38,680 nt of DNA from a bacterium. GTDB lineage: Bacteria; Elusimicrobiota; Elusimicrobia; Elusimicrobiales; UBA9959. The notes beneath the pieces are model-generated. The model did no database searches, was not told where the DNA came from, and saw only the letters and a program-made list of their open reading frames with translations. This document shows positions 7,969-17,302 of the stretch, in pieces. How positions within the stretch are numbered: position 1 is the stretch's first letter; every line of letters starts with the position of its first letter. Location of the stretch: assembly GCA_021847485.1 (NCBI GenBank), contig JAJZRA010000011.1, positions 1 through 38,680 on the forward strand, given 5' to 3'. The position numbers and the translations under genes were made by a program.

Positions 7969-8047
7969 AAAATAGGGACAGACACCTATTTCCCGGGCCG
8001 TCTTAGCGGGCGGTTTTAGCGGGAAAACAGGTGTCTGTCCCTATTTT
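7969..8047. repeat. REP/MITE-like palindromic element (79 bp)
   Basis: Two perfect 19-nt arms (AAAATAGGGACAGACACCT and its reverse complement) enclose about 41 nt. An inner TTTCCCG / CGGGAAA pair extends the stem. The A/T-rich, GGGACAGACACC-type arms contrast with the GC-rich surroundings. From memory, such ends resemble the palindromes mobilised by REP-associated tyrosine transposases (RAYT); none is encoded here. It lies between the oligopeptidase and guaA and could also end transcription. Confidence 0.75.
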
Positions 8048-8122
8048 TGGGGATGCGCTTAATTTGTTAAGATTACTTTCGTAGTCCAATCCTGTACTGT
8101 CCGGTCTTGAGGTGCGCAACTG

Positions 8123-9655
<1,533 letters not shown>

Positions 9656-9677
9656 CCTGACCCCACGAGGAGGGAAG

Positions 9678-11135
9678 ATGCTTAAGGATCGGATAGAGCT
9701 GGGCCTGACCTTCGACGACGTGCTGCTGCAGCCGGCGAAGTCCTCGGTGATGCCGAGGGACACCGATATCTCCACGCGGCTGACGCGCTCGATAACGCTG
9801 AACGTGCCGCTGGTCTCGGCGGCCATGGACACCGTCACCGAGGCGGGCCTGGCCATCGCGATGGCCCGCGAGGGCGGCATAGGCATGATCCACAGGGCGA
9901 TGCCGGCGCACCAGCAGGCGCTGGAAGTGGCCAGGGTGAAAAAGCACGAGAGCGGCGTTATCTCCGACCCGCTGACGGTCTCGCCCGACGAGAAGCTCAA
10001 GGACGCGGTCGCGCTGATGGCCAAGCACGGCGTCTCCAGCGTGGCCGTGGTCTCGCGCGGGCGGCTCGTCGGCCTGCTGACCAACCGCGACCTGCGTTTC
10101 CTGAGGGACCTGGATAAGAAAGTCTCCACCGCGATGACGACGAGGCTCGTCACCGCCCGCCCCGGCACCACGCAGGAGCAGGCCGAGCGCCTGCTGCAGC
10201 GGCACCGCATCGAAAAGCTGCCGCTCGTGGGACGCAACGGGGAGCTGAAAGGCCTGATCACCGTGCGCGATATCCTCAATACGAGGCAGTATCCGAACGC
10301 CTGCAAGGACAGGGCCGGCCGGCTGCGCGTCGGCGCCGCGATAGGCGCGGGCCCCGACGCCGTGGAACGCGCGGGCCTGCTGGTGAAGGCCGGCGCCGAC
10401 GTGATCTCGCTGGACTCGGCCCACGGCCATTCCGCCAACGTCCTCGACACGCTGAAGGCCGTCAAGCGCCGCTACGGCTGCGAGGTGATAGCCGGCAACG
10501 TGGCCACCTACGAGGGCGCGCTGGACCTGATCAGGGCCGGCGCCGACGCGATCAAGGTGGGCATAGGCCCGGGCTCGATCTGCACGACGCGCGTGATCAG
10601 CGGCGTGGGCGTGCCGCAGCTCACCGCCGTTAGCGCCGCCGTCAAGGCCGCAGCCCGCAGCCGGACCCCGGTGATAGCCGACGGCGGCATCAAGTTCTCG
10701 GGCGACATCACGAAGGCCCTCGCGGCCGGCGCCGGCGCCGTGATGCTCGGCACGCTGCTCGCCGGCACCGAGGAGGCGCCCGGAGACATCATCCTCTACC
10801 AGGGCCGCAGCTACAAGGCCTACCGCGGCATGGGGTCCGTCGGCGCGATGGAGGCCGGCTCGAAGGACCGCTACGGCCAGTCCGGCGTGGAGAAGGAGAA
10901 GCTCGTGCCCGAGGGTATAGAGGGCCAGGTGCCGTATAAAGGCCCCGTCGCGAACATCGTGCATCAGCTCACCGGCGGCCTGCGCGCGGGCCTCGGCTAC
11001 TGCGGGTGCGCCAGCCTGGAGCAGCTGCGCCGCCGCGCGAAGTTCGTGCGGATCTCCGGCGCGGGGCTCAAGGAAAGCCACGTGCACGACGTGAAGGTCA
11101 CCAAGGAAACGCCGAACTACGCGCTGAACGGCTGA
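9678..11135 (+). CDS. guaB: Inosine-5'-monophosphate dehydrogenase
   Basis: 485 residues, the standard bacterial IMPDH size. It oxidises IMP to XMP with NAD+, the rate-limiting step of guanine nucleotide synthesis. The TIM barrel begins with [11 protein letters not shown] and is interrupted by two CBS modules (about residues 95-205), the purine nucleotide-sensing Bateman domain. The catalytic loop GPGSICTTR carries Cys302, and the flap region with [10 protein letters not shown] is present. GGAGGGAAG-ATG sets the start. It is co-directional with guaA (22 nt) and with the cobalamin-binding gene (14 nt). Confidence 0.97.
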   Translation: MLKDRIELGLTFDDVLLQPAKSSVMPRDTDISTRLTRSITLNVPLVSAAMDTVTEAGLAIAMAREGGIGMIHRAMPAHQQALEVARVKKHESGVISDPLTVSPDEKLKDAVALMAKHGVSSVAVVSRGRLVGLLTNRDLRFLRDLDKKVSTAMTTRLVTARPGTTQEQAERLLQRHRIEKLPLVGRNGELKGLITVRDILNTRQYPNACKDRAGRLRVGAAIGAGPDAVERAGLLVKAGADVISLDSAHGHSANVLDTLKAVKRRYGCEVIAGNVATYEGALDLIRAGADAIKVGIGPGSICTTRVISGVGVPQLTAVSAAVKAAARSRTPVIADGGIKFSGDITKALAAGAGAVMLGTLLAGTEEAPGDIILYQGRSYKAYRGMGSVGAMEAGSKDRYGQSGVEKEKLVPEGIEGQVPYKGPVANIVHQLTGGLRAGLGYCGCASLEQLRRRAKFVRISGAGLKESHVHDVKVTKETPNYALNG

Positions 11136-11149
11136 GCGGAGAAAAGACG

Positions 11150-11938
11150 ATGATCCACTGGTGCGCCTATTGCCAGAGCTATATCGGGGAGAGCGAGCCG
11201 TTCGACGACTTCTCCCTGACGCACGGCGTCTGCCGGAAATGCGCCAACAGCGGCGCCGCGGCCGCCCCCGACGCGGGGGAAAAGCTGCGCCCGCTGGCGG
11301 AGTTCTTCAGGAAGCTGCGCGCCGAAGTCCGGGCCGGCATAACGTCATCGGCGGACCTCTGGGCCGGGGAGGCTTTCAGGCTGGGGGTGAAGCCGCAGGA
11401 CCTGCTGATGGGTATACTGCAGCCGGCGCTCTACGAGATAGGCAGGCTGTGGGCGGGCGGCGCGGTGACGGTGGCGGCCGAGCACCGGTTCAGCGCCTTC
11501 GCCGAAGAGATGGTGGGCTCCGTCTTCGCGCATTACCCGGAGCTGGCCCGCGGGCGCCAGGCGGCTGAGCCCGACGTGCTCCTGACCTGCGCCGAAGGAA
11601 ATTACCACACGCTCGGCATACGGTTCCTCGAGGCCGGCCTGCTGGCCAACGGCCTGAAGACCTACGCCGTGCTGCCGGGGCTGCCCGCGGCCGAGACCGC
11701 CGCCCTGGCCGCCCGGCTGCGGCCGGTCGCCGTGGGTATATCCGTGGCCATGGAAGGCCAGCTCGGGTCCGCGCGGGAACTGGCGGAAATGCTCGGGCGC
11801 CTGCCGGAACGGGAGCGCCCGCTGCTGCTGCTCGGGGGCCTGCCGCTCAAGGAGGGCGCGCCGGCGCCGGCCGGGCCCGGCATCTTCGCCTGCAGGTCCC
11901 TCGCCGACGTGCCTTTCGGGCTCATCCGCCGGCGCTAG
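11150..11938 (+). CDS. Zinc-ribbon plus CarH-like cobalamin-binding protein
   Basis: The start is MIHWCAYC, with GCGGAGAAAAG before it; the track ORF begins upstream inside guaB. Residues 5-31 form a zinc knuckle (CAYC...CRKC). Residues ~45-125 match the helical cap of B12-dependent regulators, with Trp101 and Glu111-His112 in LWAGG...AAEH. The W-x9-E-H spacing equals that of the CarH light-sensing core. A Rossmann B12 domain follows, with NYHTLG (His153) in place of the usual DxHxxG. No MerR DNA-binding domain or kinase is present. It may bind cobalamin and sense light or B12, passing the signal by protein contact. It lies 14 nt after guaB. Confidence 0.7.
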   Translation: MIHWCAYCQSYIGESEPFDDFSLTHGVCRKCANSGAAAAPDAGEKLRPLAEFFRKLRAEVRAGITSSADLWAGEAFRLGVKPQDLLMGILQPALYEIGRLWAGGAVTVAAEHRFSAFAEEMVGSVFAHYPELARGRQAAEPDVLLTCAEGNYHTLGIRFLEAGLLANGLKTYAVLPGLPAAETAALAARLRPVAVGISVAMEGQLGSARELAEMLGRLPERERPLLLLGGLPLKEGAPAPAGPGIFACRSLADVPFGLIRRR

Positions 11939-11947
11939 GCCCCGGGC

Positions 11948-12406
11948 TCAGCGCCGCCCTTCCTCTTCGAAGCTGTTCATCAGGATCGAATTGTAGTAGG
12001 TGTCGCGGCCTACCTGTTTTACCGTGTTGAAGAAGCCGCAGACCCGCGCCCGCGTGCCCTTGCCGAAGGAAGGCAGGCGCAGCGAGATCACGTTGACGAA
12101 ATCGAAAGAGCCGTCCGGCGCCGTCTCGCGCAGGCTGAATACCGCGTAAGGGCGCACCAGCCTGTTGTCCACCACCCGCAGGTCCAGCACCTCGCCGTTC
12201 ACGCAGACCGACGCCGCCTCGTACTTCTCCGGGGAGCGGTTCAGGTCCATCACGGAGACCTGCGCGCGGTGCCGCTTGAAGGACGGCAGCTTGCACAGCC
12301 CCAGCAGGAAGCCCAGCAGCGCCAGGCCGGCGAGCGCGGCCGCGCAGCGTCCCCAGAAGTGCCCGAAGAACCAGGCCAGCAGGTCTTTCTTGTTCTCGTC
12401 CAGCAT
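11948..12406 (-). CDS. Membrane-anchored OB-fold-like protein, paralogue A
   Basis: 152 residues: a short N-terminal cytoplasmic piece (MLDENKKDLLAWFF), one membrane segment (AALAGLALLGFLLGL, ~22-36), and a soluble domain of about 110 residues. That domain reads VSVMDLNRSPEKYEAASVCVNGEVLDL, then YAVFSLRE, FDFVNVISL and ARVCGFFNTVKQVGRDTYYNSI. The 'pd.y.g..V.v.G.v' opening is typical of small OB-fold domains such as the tRNA_anti-like family. It shares this order with the upstream neighbour and clearly arose by duplication. There is no Shine-Dalgarno; the start is 6 nt after the upstream stop, so translation is probably coupled. Function unknown. Confidence 0.65.
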   Translation of the reverse strand: MLDENKKDLLAWFFGHFWGRCAAALAGLALLGFLLGLCKLPSFKRHRAQVSVMDLNRSPEKYEAASVCVNGEVLDLRVVDNRLVRPYAVFSLRETAPDGSFDFVNVISLRLPSFGKGTRARVCGFFNTVKQVGRDTYYNSILMNSFEEEGRR

Positions 12407-12412
12407 AGCGGT

Positions 12413-12916
12413 CTAGAAGGCCCTGCTCCGGCGCGGCCCCGCCACGGGGCCCTCCGAGGGCGGGAGCTCCCCGGCCTTGAAGCGGCTCAGCAGGATGACG
12501 TTGTGATAAGTGTCCTTGTCCACCTGCTTCAGCGCGCTGAAGACGCCGCAGGCCGTCACCACGCCCCTGGGCGCCTCGACGTCCTCCCTGAAGGAGAGGA
12601 TGTTCACGAAATCGTAGTCGCCTGCGGCGCGGGTCTCCTTGAGGCTGAAGATCCGGTAGGCGGGGTCGCCGGGCTCCGCGCCGGCGTTTTGCAGGTTCAG
12701 GATGACGCCGCGCACGCAGACGGGCCGCCCGTTGTACCTGTCCGGCCTGGCGTTGATGTCGAAGACGGAGACCGTGCCGCCGCCGGGCAGCCTGGCCTTG
12801 CTGAAGCAGCCGAAGGCGTAGCCGCCCGCCACCGCCGCCGCCGAGACGAGCAGGATCTGGGCCCTGAATTCCCTCAGGACCCACGCAACCAGCCGCCTGG
12901 CGTTATAGTCGAGCAA
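12413..12916 (-). CDS. Membrane-anchored OB-fold-like protein, paralogue B
   Basis: 167 residues with the same plan as the downstream paralogue: MLDYNARRLVAWVL, a single membrane helix (ILLVSAAAVAGGYAFG), then VSVFDINARPDRYNGRPVCVRGVILNL, YRIFSLKE, YDFVNILSF and GVFSALKQVDKDTYHNVILL. The start codon is TTG, supported by GGAGGGG just upstream and by alignment of the two N-termini (MLDxN). It ends in an Arg/Pro-rich tail missing from paralogue A. The gene opens a two-gene minus-strand operon. The soluble domain should face the periplasm or, less likely, the cytoplasm. No catalytic residues are obvious. Confidence 0.65.
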   Translation of the reverse strand: MLDYNARRLVAWVLREFRAQILLVSAAAVAGGYAFGCFSKARLPGGGTVSVFDINARPDRYNGRPVCVRGVILNLQNAGAEPGDPAYRIFSLKETRAAGDYDFVNILSFREDVEAPRGVVTACGVFSALKQVDKDTYHNVILLSRFKAGELPPSEGPVAGPRRSRAF

Positions 12917-12959
12917 TAGCCCCTCCGTATCTCTACGGCACCCGTTGAACCGCCTGTTC

Positions 12960-13010
12960 TCTCAGTCCCCAAGACTGTAAGCAGAATATAGCAAATTTGC
13001 CGCGGCCCGG
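12960..13010 (-). promoter_or_regulatory. Leader region of the paralogue operon: -10 candidate and short dyad
   Basis: On the minus strand TTCCGG and TATATT are separated by 16 nt. Downstream in the leader is the dyad CAGTC-N5-GACTG. A GGCCCGGAA / TTCCGGGCC hairpin just upstream could help end scpB transcription, but it lacks a T tract. Confidence 0.35.
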
Positions 13011-13031
13011 AACGCCTTTCCGGGCCGGGGG

Positions 13032-13811
13032 TCAGTCCCCGCTGAAATTGGGCTTGCGCTTCTCCAGGAAGGCCTTGATCCCTTCCTCGTAGTCGCCGCT
13101 GTTGTAGACCTTGCGCCTCAGCGCCTGGATGCGCTCGAAAGCGTCGGGGCTGAGCGGGTGGGCCTCGGAGAGGATGCGGAATTGCTCCTTGATCACGGAT
13201 ACCGCCAGCGGCGAGTTCGCCGCTATCCGGGCGGCCAGGCCGAAGGTGAACTCCTCTATCTGCGCCGAGGGCACGAGGTGGTTCAGGATGCCGAAATGGT
13301 AGGCGCGGTCGGCCTTGACCGGCTCGGCGGTGAAGAACATCTCCTTGGCGATGTTGGAGCCGACGCGGTTGATGAAGTGCATGATGCCGGAGGCGTTGTA
13401 GGGCAGGCCCATCTTGACCGGCGTGATGGCGAAGGAGGAGGTCTCGTCGCCCACGGCCAGGTCGCAGGTGACGGCCAGGTCGGTGGCGCCGCCCCAGACG
13501 CTGCCCTGGATCATCGCGATGACCGGCCCGGGGTAGTTCTGGATGGCGCGGAAGGCGGTCTCCATAGGGCTGTCGTAGGCGAGCGGGTCGTTGTGGACCT
13601 TGGGCAGCTGCGTGATGTCGTGGCCGGCGCTCCAGACCTTGGCGCCCTTTTCGGCGCGCAGCACTACCACCGACACCTTCCGGGCCTTGAACTCCTCGAG
13701 GGCGGCGACTATTTCGCCGCAGAGCTCCATGCTCAGCGCGTTGCGCCGCGCCGGGTTGTTGAGCGTCAGCGTCCCGACCTTGCCGTCCACGTTCCGCAGT
13801 ATCAGTCCCAT
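13032..13811 (-). CDS. scpB: Methylmalonyl-CoA decarboxylase (crotonase superfamily)
   Basis: 259 residues, matching E. coli ScpB (YgfG) closely along its length rather than generic enoyl-CoA hydratases. Diagnostic parts are VWSAGHDITQLP (His64), IQGSVWGGA (the CoA/oxyanion loop), PVKMGLPYN (Tyr138), the FTAEPV segment, and the C-terminus EKRKPNFSGD. The enzyme decarboxylates methylmalonyl-CoA to propionyl-CoA. No methylmalonyl-CoA mutase or propionyl-CoA transferase is in the window, so the pathway cannot be completed here. AAGGAGAGG precedes ATG. It is divergent from the serine hydrolase gene with only 43 bp between the starts. Confidence 0.9.
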   Translation of the reverse strand: MGLILRNVDGKVGTLTLNNPARRNALSMELCGEIVAALEEFKARKVSVVVLRAEKGAKVWSAGHDITQLPKVHNDPLAYDSPMETAFRAIQNYPGPVIAMIQGSVWGGATDLAVTCDLAVGDETSSFAITPVKMGLPYNASGIMHFINRVGSNIAKEMFFTAEPVKADRAYHFGILNHLVPSAQIEEFTFGLAARIAANSPLAVSVIKEQFRILSEAHPLSPDAFERIQALRRKVYNSGDYEEGIKAFLEKRKPNFSGD

Positions 13812-13842
13812 GGTCCTCTCCTTAAGAAGCCTACCAGCATTG

Positions 13843-13848
13843 TATAAT
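13843..13848 (+). promoter_or_regulatory. -10 box (TATAAT) 6 nt before the serine hydrolase start
   Basis: Perfect TATAAT ending 6 nt before ATG 13855, no Shine-Dalgarno. On the other strand the same A/T patch offers TATACA-like hexamers for divergent scpB. The two promoters must overlap in this 43-bp gap. Confidence 0.5.
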
Positions 13849-13854
13849 TAAAAA

Positions 13855-15099
13855 ATGCTGAAAATCCTGCCGCTCCTGCTCCTGCTCGCGCAGCCGCTTT
13901 GCGCCGCTCCCGCCTCTTGTCCCGGGCTGGACAAAGCCGCCGCCGGCGTGGCCTCCGCCGTGGCCGAAAAGCCGGCCGGCCTCGAGGGCCTCTTCGACGC
14001 GACCTTCTTCGAGAAGGTCTCGGCGGCGCAGATCTCCTCCGTCCTGTCCGGCGTCTACCGCAAGACCGGCCCGGTGACGGGGGTGACCCTGGTCAGCACC
14101 TCCCCGGCCTGCTCCGCTCACTACCTGCTCGGGACCTCCGGCGGGTGGCTGGTGCCCGCCGCCGTCACGCTCAACGCCGGGACCGGCCGCGTGGCCGGGA
14201 TCTTCTTCGGCGCCCCCTACCGCAAGGACGCCACGCTGGCCTCGGCGCGCGCCGAGCTGGCCGCCCTGCACGGCAAGGCCGGGCTCGAGGCGGTGCGCTT
14301 CGGCGAGAACCCGCAGGTCCTGGAGGAGCTCAACGCCGGCGACACCTTCGCCGTGGGCTCCGCGTTCAAGCTGTACGTGCTCGGCGCCATGCTCGAGGCG
14401 AAGGCCCCGTGGGCGAAAGTGGTGCGGCTGCGCGAGGAGGACAAGTCGCTGCCTACCGGCCGCCTGCGGACCTGGCCCGACGGCTCCCCGCTGACGCTGC
14501 ACACGCTGGCCACGCTGATGATCTCCGAGAGCGACAATACCGCCGCCGACGCGCTGATCTCGGCGCTCGGCCGCCGCCGTATCGAGGCCGCCCTGCCGGC
14601 CCTGGGCAACACCGCGCCGGACCAGCTGCGCCCCTTCCTGAAGACCTCGGAGTTCTTCCGGCTGAAGGCCGACCCGGAGGCGCTGCTGAAGTACCGCAAC
14701 CTGCCCGAGGAGCGCAAGTACGATCTCCTCGCCGGCCTGCGCGCGCCGCTGGCGCCGCCGGGCCCGGCGCCGTTCGGCCTGCGCGGCGCCGAATGGCTGG
14801 TCTCTCCCGCCGACCTGTGCCGCGTCATGAAGTATTTCCTCGACAAGGACGACAGGACCGCGCTGGAGGTGCTGGCCGTGAACCCCGGCCAGGACCTGTC
14901 GGCGGGCACGTTCCTCTACGCCGGCTACAAGGGCGGTTCCGAGCCCGGAGTGCTGGCGGCGGCCTGGCTGCTTAAGACGCGGAGCTCCGAGTGGTACTGC
15001 CTCGCGGCGGCGTGGAACGACGAGACCGCCGTCCTGGACGAGGCCGGTTTCTTCGGGATCATGAAGGGGGCCCTGCGCTCCCTGGCCGCCAGGGAGTGA
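13855..15099 (+). CDS. Secreted serine hydrolase of the class A beta-lactamase fold
   Basis: A Sec signal peptide (MLKILPLLLLLAQPLCAAP) is followed by a ~110-residue domain with weak resemblance to Cpl/DUF3887-type folds, then a penicillin-recognising domain. All three class A motifs are visible: Ser169-x-x-Lys172 (GSAFKLY), Ser226-Asp227-Asn228 (SESDNTAAD) and Lys359-Gly-Gly (YKGGSEPG). In true beta-lactamases the last motif is usually K-(T/S)-G, and I see no clear omega-loop Glu. It may therefore be a PBP-like esterase or peptidase rather than a resistance enzyme. It heads a group of envelope and sugar genes. A TATAAT 6 nt before the ATG suggests a leaderless message. Confidence 0.8.
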   Translation: MLKILPLLLLLAQPLCAAPASCPGLDKAAAGVASAVAEKPAGLEGLFDATFFEKVSAAQISSVLSGVYRKTGPVTGVTLVSTSPACSAHYLLGTSGGWLVPAAVTLNAGTGRVAGIFFGAPYRKDATLASARAELAALHGKAGLEAVRFGENPQVLEELNAGDTFAVGSAFKLYVLGAMLEAKAPWAKVVRLREEDKSLPTGRLRTWPDGSPLTLHTLATLMISESDNTAADALISALGRRRIEAALPALGNTAPDQLRPFLKTSEFFRLKADPEALLKYRNLPEERKYDLLAGLRAPLAPPGPAPFGLRGAEWLVSPADLCRVMKYFLDKDDRTALEVLAVNPGQDLSAGTFLYAGYKGGSEPGVLAAAWLLKTRSSEWYCLAAAWNDETAVLDEAGFFGIMKGALRSLAARE

Positions 15100-15121
15100 G
15101 CCCGGCCGTCCCCCGTAATAG

Positions 15122-15127
15122 TATAAT
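15122..15127 (+). promoter_or_regulatory. -10 box (TATAAT) 8 nt before the kinase-RapZ fusion gene
   Basis: Perfect TATAAT, 8 nt before ATG 15136. The ORF track's earlier TTG start overlaps the -10 box itself and so is unlikely. No Shine-Dalgarno is visible. Confidence 0.5.
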
Positions 15128-15135
15128 TGCTGGAC

Positions 15136-16584
15136 ATGCCTCTCAAGAACAGGGAAAAAGAAACCCAGGAGACCGAGCTCCGGCTGCGCGCGCTCTACCG
15201 GAAGGCCTTCGGCCGCGACGCCGAGGTCTTCGAGCCCCTCCGTGCCGACGGTTCCGCGCGCCAGCTGTTCAGGCTGGGCGGCGGCTCGCGTTCGGCGGTG
15301 GGCGTCTTCGGCCCGGACAAGCTGGAGAACAGGGCTTTCCTGGAATTTTCCCGCCATTTCCGCCGCGAGAAGATGCCGGTGCCGGAGATCTACGCCGAGG
15401 ACCAGGCCCAGGGCGTCTACCTGGAGGAGGACCTCGGCAGCGTCACGCTCTTCGAGTACCTGAGCGCGGAGCGCAAGCCCGGCGGCGAGGTGCCGCCGCA
15501 GGTCATGGCGGCCTACGGCAAGGTGCTGGAATGGCTGCCGAAGTTCCAGGCGCAGGCGTCCCGCGGCCTCGACCTGAAGTACTGCTACCCGCGCGCGAGC
15601 TTCGACCGGCAGTCCATAATGTGGGACCTGAACTATTTCAAATACTACTTCCTGAAACTGGCCAAGATCCCGTTCAACGAGGCCAAGCTGGAGGAGGACT
15701 TCGCCCGCTTCGCGGACTTCCTGCTGGAAGCCCCGGCCGACTATTTCCTGTACCGCGACTTCCAGAGCCGCAACGTCATGCTGCGCCGCGGCGAGCCGTG
15801 GTTCATAGACTACCAGGGCGGGCGCCGCGGCGCCGCCCAGTACGACCTGGCCTCCCTGCTCTACGACGCCAAGGCGGACCTGCCGCCGGAGACGCGTTCG
15901 GAGCTGTGCCGCCTCTACTTCGCCGCCTCCGGGCTGGAACCTAAGGCCTTCATGCGGCACTACCACGCCTTCGTCTACATCCGCATCATGCAGGCGATGG
16001 GCGCCTACGGCCTGCGCGGCTTCTACGAGCGCAAGACCCATTTCCTCGCCAGCGTGCCCTACGCCGTGCGCAATATCGAATGGCTGCTGCGCAACGCCGA
16101 GCTGGAGGTCCGGGTGCCGGAACTGACGCAGTGCTTCAAGCGCATCGCGGCCTCCTCGTACCTGCGGCAGTTCGGCTCCACGAAGCTGGGACTCACGGTC
16201 CGGATCATGAGCTTCTCCTATAAGAACGGCGTGCCGCTCGACGAGCGCGGCCACGGCGGCGGCTTCGTCTTCGACTGCCGCGCGCTGCCGAACCCCGGCC
16301 GCAACGCCGAGCACGCGCCGCTCACCGGGCGCGACAAGCCCGTAGCCGACTTCCTGAAGAAGGAGCCGGAGGTCGCTAAGTACCTGGAGAACGTCTTCGC
16401 GCTGACGGACCAGAGCGTGGAGAACTACCTGTCCCGCAATTTCACGTCGCTGTCGGTCGGCTTCGGCTGCACCGGCGGCCGCCACCGTTCCGTCTACTGC
16501 GCCGAGGCCCTCGCCGAGCGCGTCCGCCGCAAGTACGGCGCGCGGGTGGAGCTGGTCCACCGCGAGCTGGGCCCCGCCAAATGA
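15136..16584 (+). CDS. AmgK-like sugar kinase fused to a RapZ C-terminal domain
   Basis: 482 residues from the ATG (MPLKNREKE). Residues ~1-335 are an aminoglycoside-phosphotransferase-type kinase with catalytic loop YRDFQSRN (Asp208, Asn213) and metal-binding FIDYQGG (Asp225), the variant seen in AmgK, which phosphorylates MurNAc/GlcNAc at C1. Residues ~353-475 match the RapZ C-terminal domain: VRIMSFSYKNG, DCRALPNP, TGRDKPV and GCTGGRHRSVY (444-454). In enterobacteria that domain binds glucosamine-6-phosphate and regulatory RNAs; the RapZ N-terminal P-loop domain is absent here. The next gene, MurU-like, overlaps by ATGA, which supports a MurNAc recycling role. The RapZ part could sense amino sugar. 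Confidence 0.8.
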   Translation: MPLKNREKETQETELRLRALYRKAFGRDAEVFEPLRADGSARQLFRLGGGSRSAVGVFGPDKLENRAFLEFSRHFRREKMPVPEIYAEDQAQGVYLEEDLGSVTLFEYLSAERKPGGEVPPQVMAAYGKVLEWLPKFQAQASRGLDLKYCYPRASFDRQSIMWDLNYFKYYFLKLAKIPFNEAKLEEDFARFADFLLEAPADYFLYRDFQSRNVMLRRGEPWFIDYQGGRRGAAQYDLASLLYDAKADLPPETRSELCRLYFAASGLEPKAFMRHYHAFVYIRIMQAMGAYGLRGFYERKTHFLASVPYAVRNIEWLLRNAELEVRVPELTQCFKRIAASSYLRQFGSTKLGLTVRIMSFSYKNGVPLDERGHGGGFVFDCRALPNPGRNAEHAPLTGRDKPVADFLKKEPEVAKYLENVFALTDQSVENYLSRNFTSLSVGFGCTGGRHRSVYCAEALAERVRRKYGARVELVHRELGPAK

Positions 16585-17294
16585 AGGCCATGGTCTTCGC
16601 GGCCGGGCTGGGCACGCGCCTGCGCCCGCTGACCGACCGGGTCCCAAAGGCCCTCGTCGAAGTGAACGGCGAGCCGCTGCTGGGCCTGGTCCTGCGCCGC
16701 CTCGCCGCGGCCGGCGTCACCGAGGCCGTCGTCAACGCCCACCATTTCCACGAGCGGATAGCCGCCTACCTGGCCTCGGGCCCGGTGCCCGGCCTGCGCG
16801 CCGTGCTCTCGGTGGAGGAGGGCGCCCCGCTGGAGACCGGCGGCGGCCTCAAGAAAGCCGCCGCGCTGCTGGCCGGCGGCGGCCCCTTCTTCGCCTACAA
16901 CGCCGACGTCTATTCCGAGATGGATTTGGCCGCGCTGATGCGGGCGCACACGGCTTCCGGCGCGCTCGCCACGCTGGCCGTGCGCGACCGTCCCTCGAAA
17001 CGCCGCCTGCTGTTCGACGCCGGGCTGAACCTCCGGGGCCGCGAGGGCTCCGCGGCCGGGCCGGGCCTGCGCCCGCTGGCCTTCAGCGGCATCCAGGCGC
17101 TTTCGCCGGCCATCCTGCCGAAGCTGACCGAGGAGGGGGTCTTCTCGCTGACCGCCGCTTACCTGCGCCTGGCGGCCGAAGGGGAGAAGGTGGCCGGCTT
17201 CCTGGACGAGTCGCCTTTCTGGTGCGACATAGGCGACCCGGAGCGCCTGGAGCTGGTGCGCCGCCGGGCCGCCGCCGCCCCGAAAAATATATAA
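16581..17294 (+). CDS. murU: MurU-like sugar-1-phosphate nucleotidyltransferase
   Basis: 237 residues with the nucleotidyltransferase signature AAGLGTRLRPLT and PKALVEVNGEPLL at the start, a metal-binding NAD in YNADVYSEMD, and the short C-terminus typical of MurU (no left-handed helix acyltransferase domain). MurU turns MurNAc-1-phosphate plus UTP into UDP-MurNAc, bypassing de novo synthesis. The ATG overlaps the stop of the kinase gene (ATGA), so the kinase product is a natural substrate. Alternatives are mannose-1-phosphate guanylyltransferase-like enzymes; pairing with an AmgK-type kinase favours MurU. Confidence 0.72.
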   Translation: MKAMVFAAGLGTRLRPLTDRVPKALVEVNGEPLLGLVLRRLAAAGVTEAVVNAHHFHERIAAYLASGPVPGLRAVLSVEEGAPLETGGGLKKAAALLAGGGPFFAYNADVYSEMDLAALMRAHTASGALATLAVRDRPSKRRLLFDAGLNLRGREGSAAGPGLRPLAFSGIQALSPAILPKLTEEGVFSLTAAYLRLAAEGEKVAGFLDESPFWCDIGDPERLELVRRRAAAAPKNI

Positions 17295-17295
17295 T
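17290..17295 (+). promoter_or_regulatory. -10 box (TATAAT) 7 nt before the alpha/beta hydrolase start
   Basis: Perfect TATAAT that overlaps the stop codon of the MurU-like gene and ends 7 nt before ATG 17303. Weak AGGG lies next to the ATG, too close to act as a normal Shine-Dalgarno. Confidence 0.5.
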
Positions 17296-17302
17296 TACAG
17301 GG

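Noticed and set aside
8048-8122. Purine riboswitch before guaA
   Set aside because: Too short after the palindrome, and no three-way junction with conserved core could be found.
13855-15099. Acquired beta-lactamase resistance gene
   Set aside because: The motifs are present, but KTG is KGG and no omega-loop Glu is evident. Context and composition are native, so a housekeeping envelope role is more likely.
15127-15135. TTG start for the kinase-RapZ gene
   Set aside because: It shares its first T with the TATAAT box. The ATG at 15136 is a better fit.
13831-16647. 938-aa minus-strand ORF
   Set aside because: Antisense shadow of the serine hydrolase and kinase-RapZ genes in GC-rich DNA. Low-complexity Leu/Gly/Ala/Arg/His translation, no motif.
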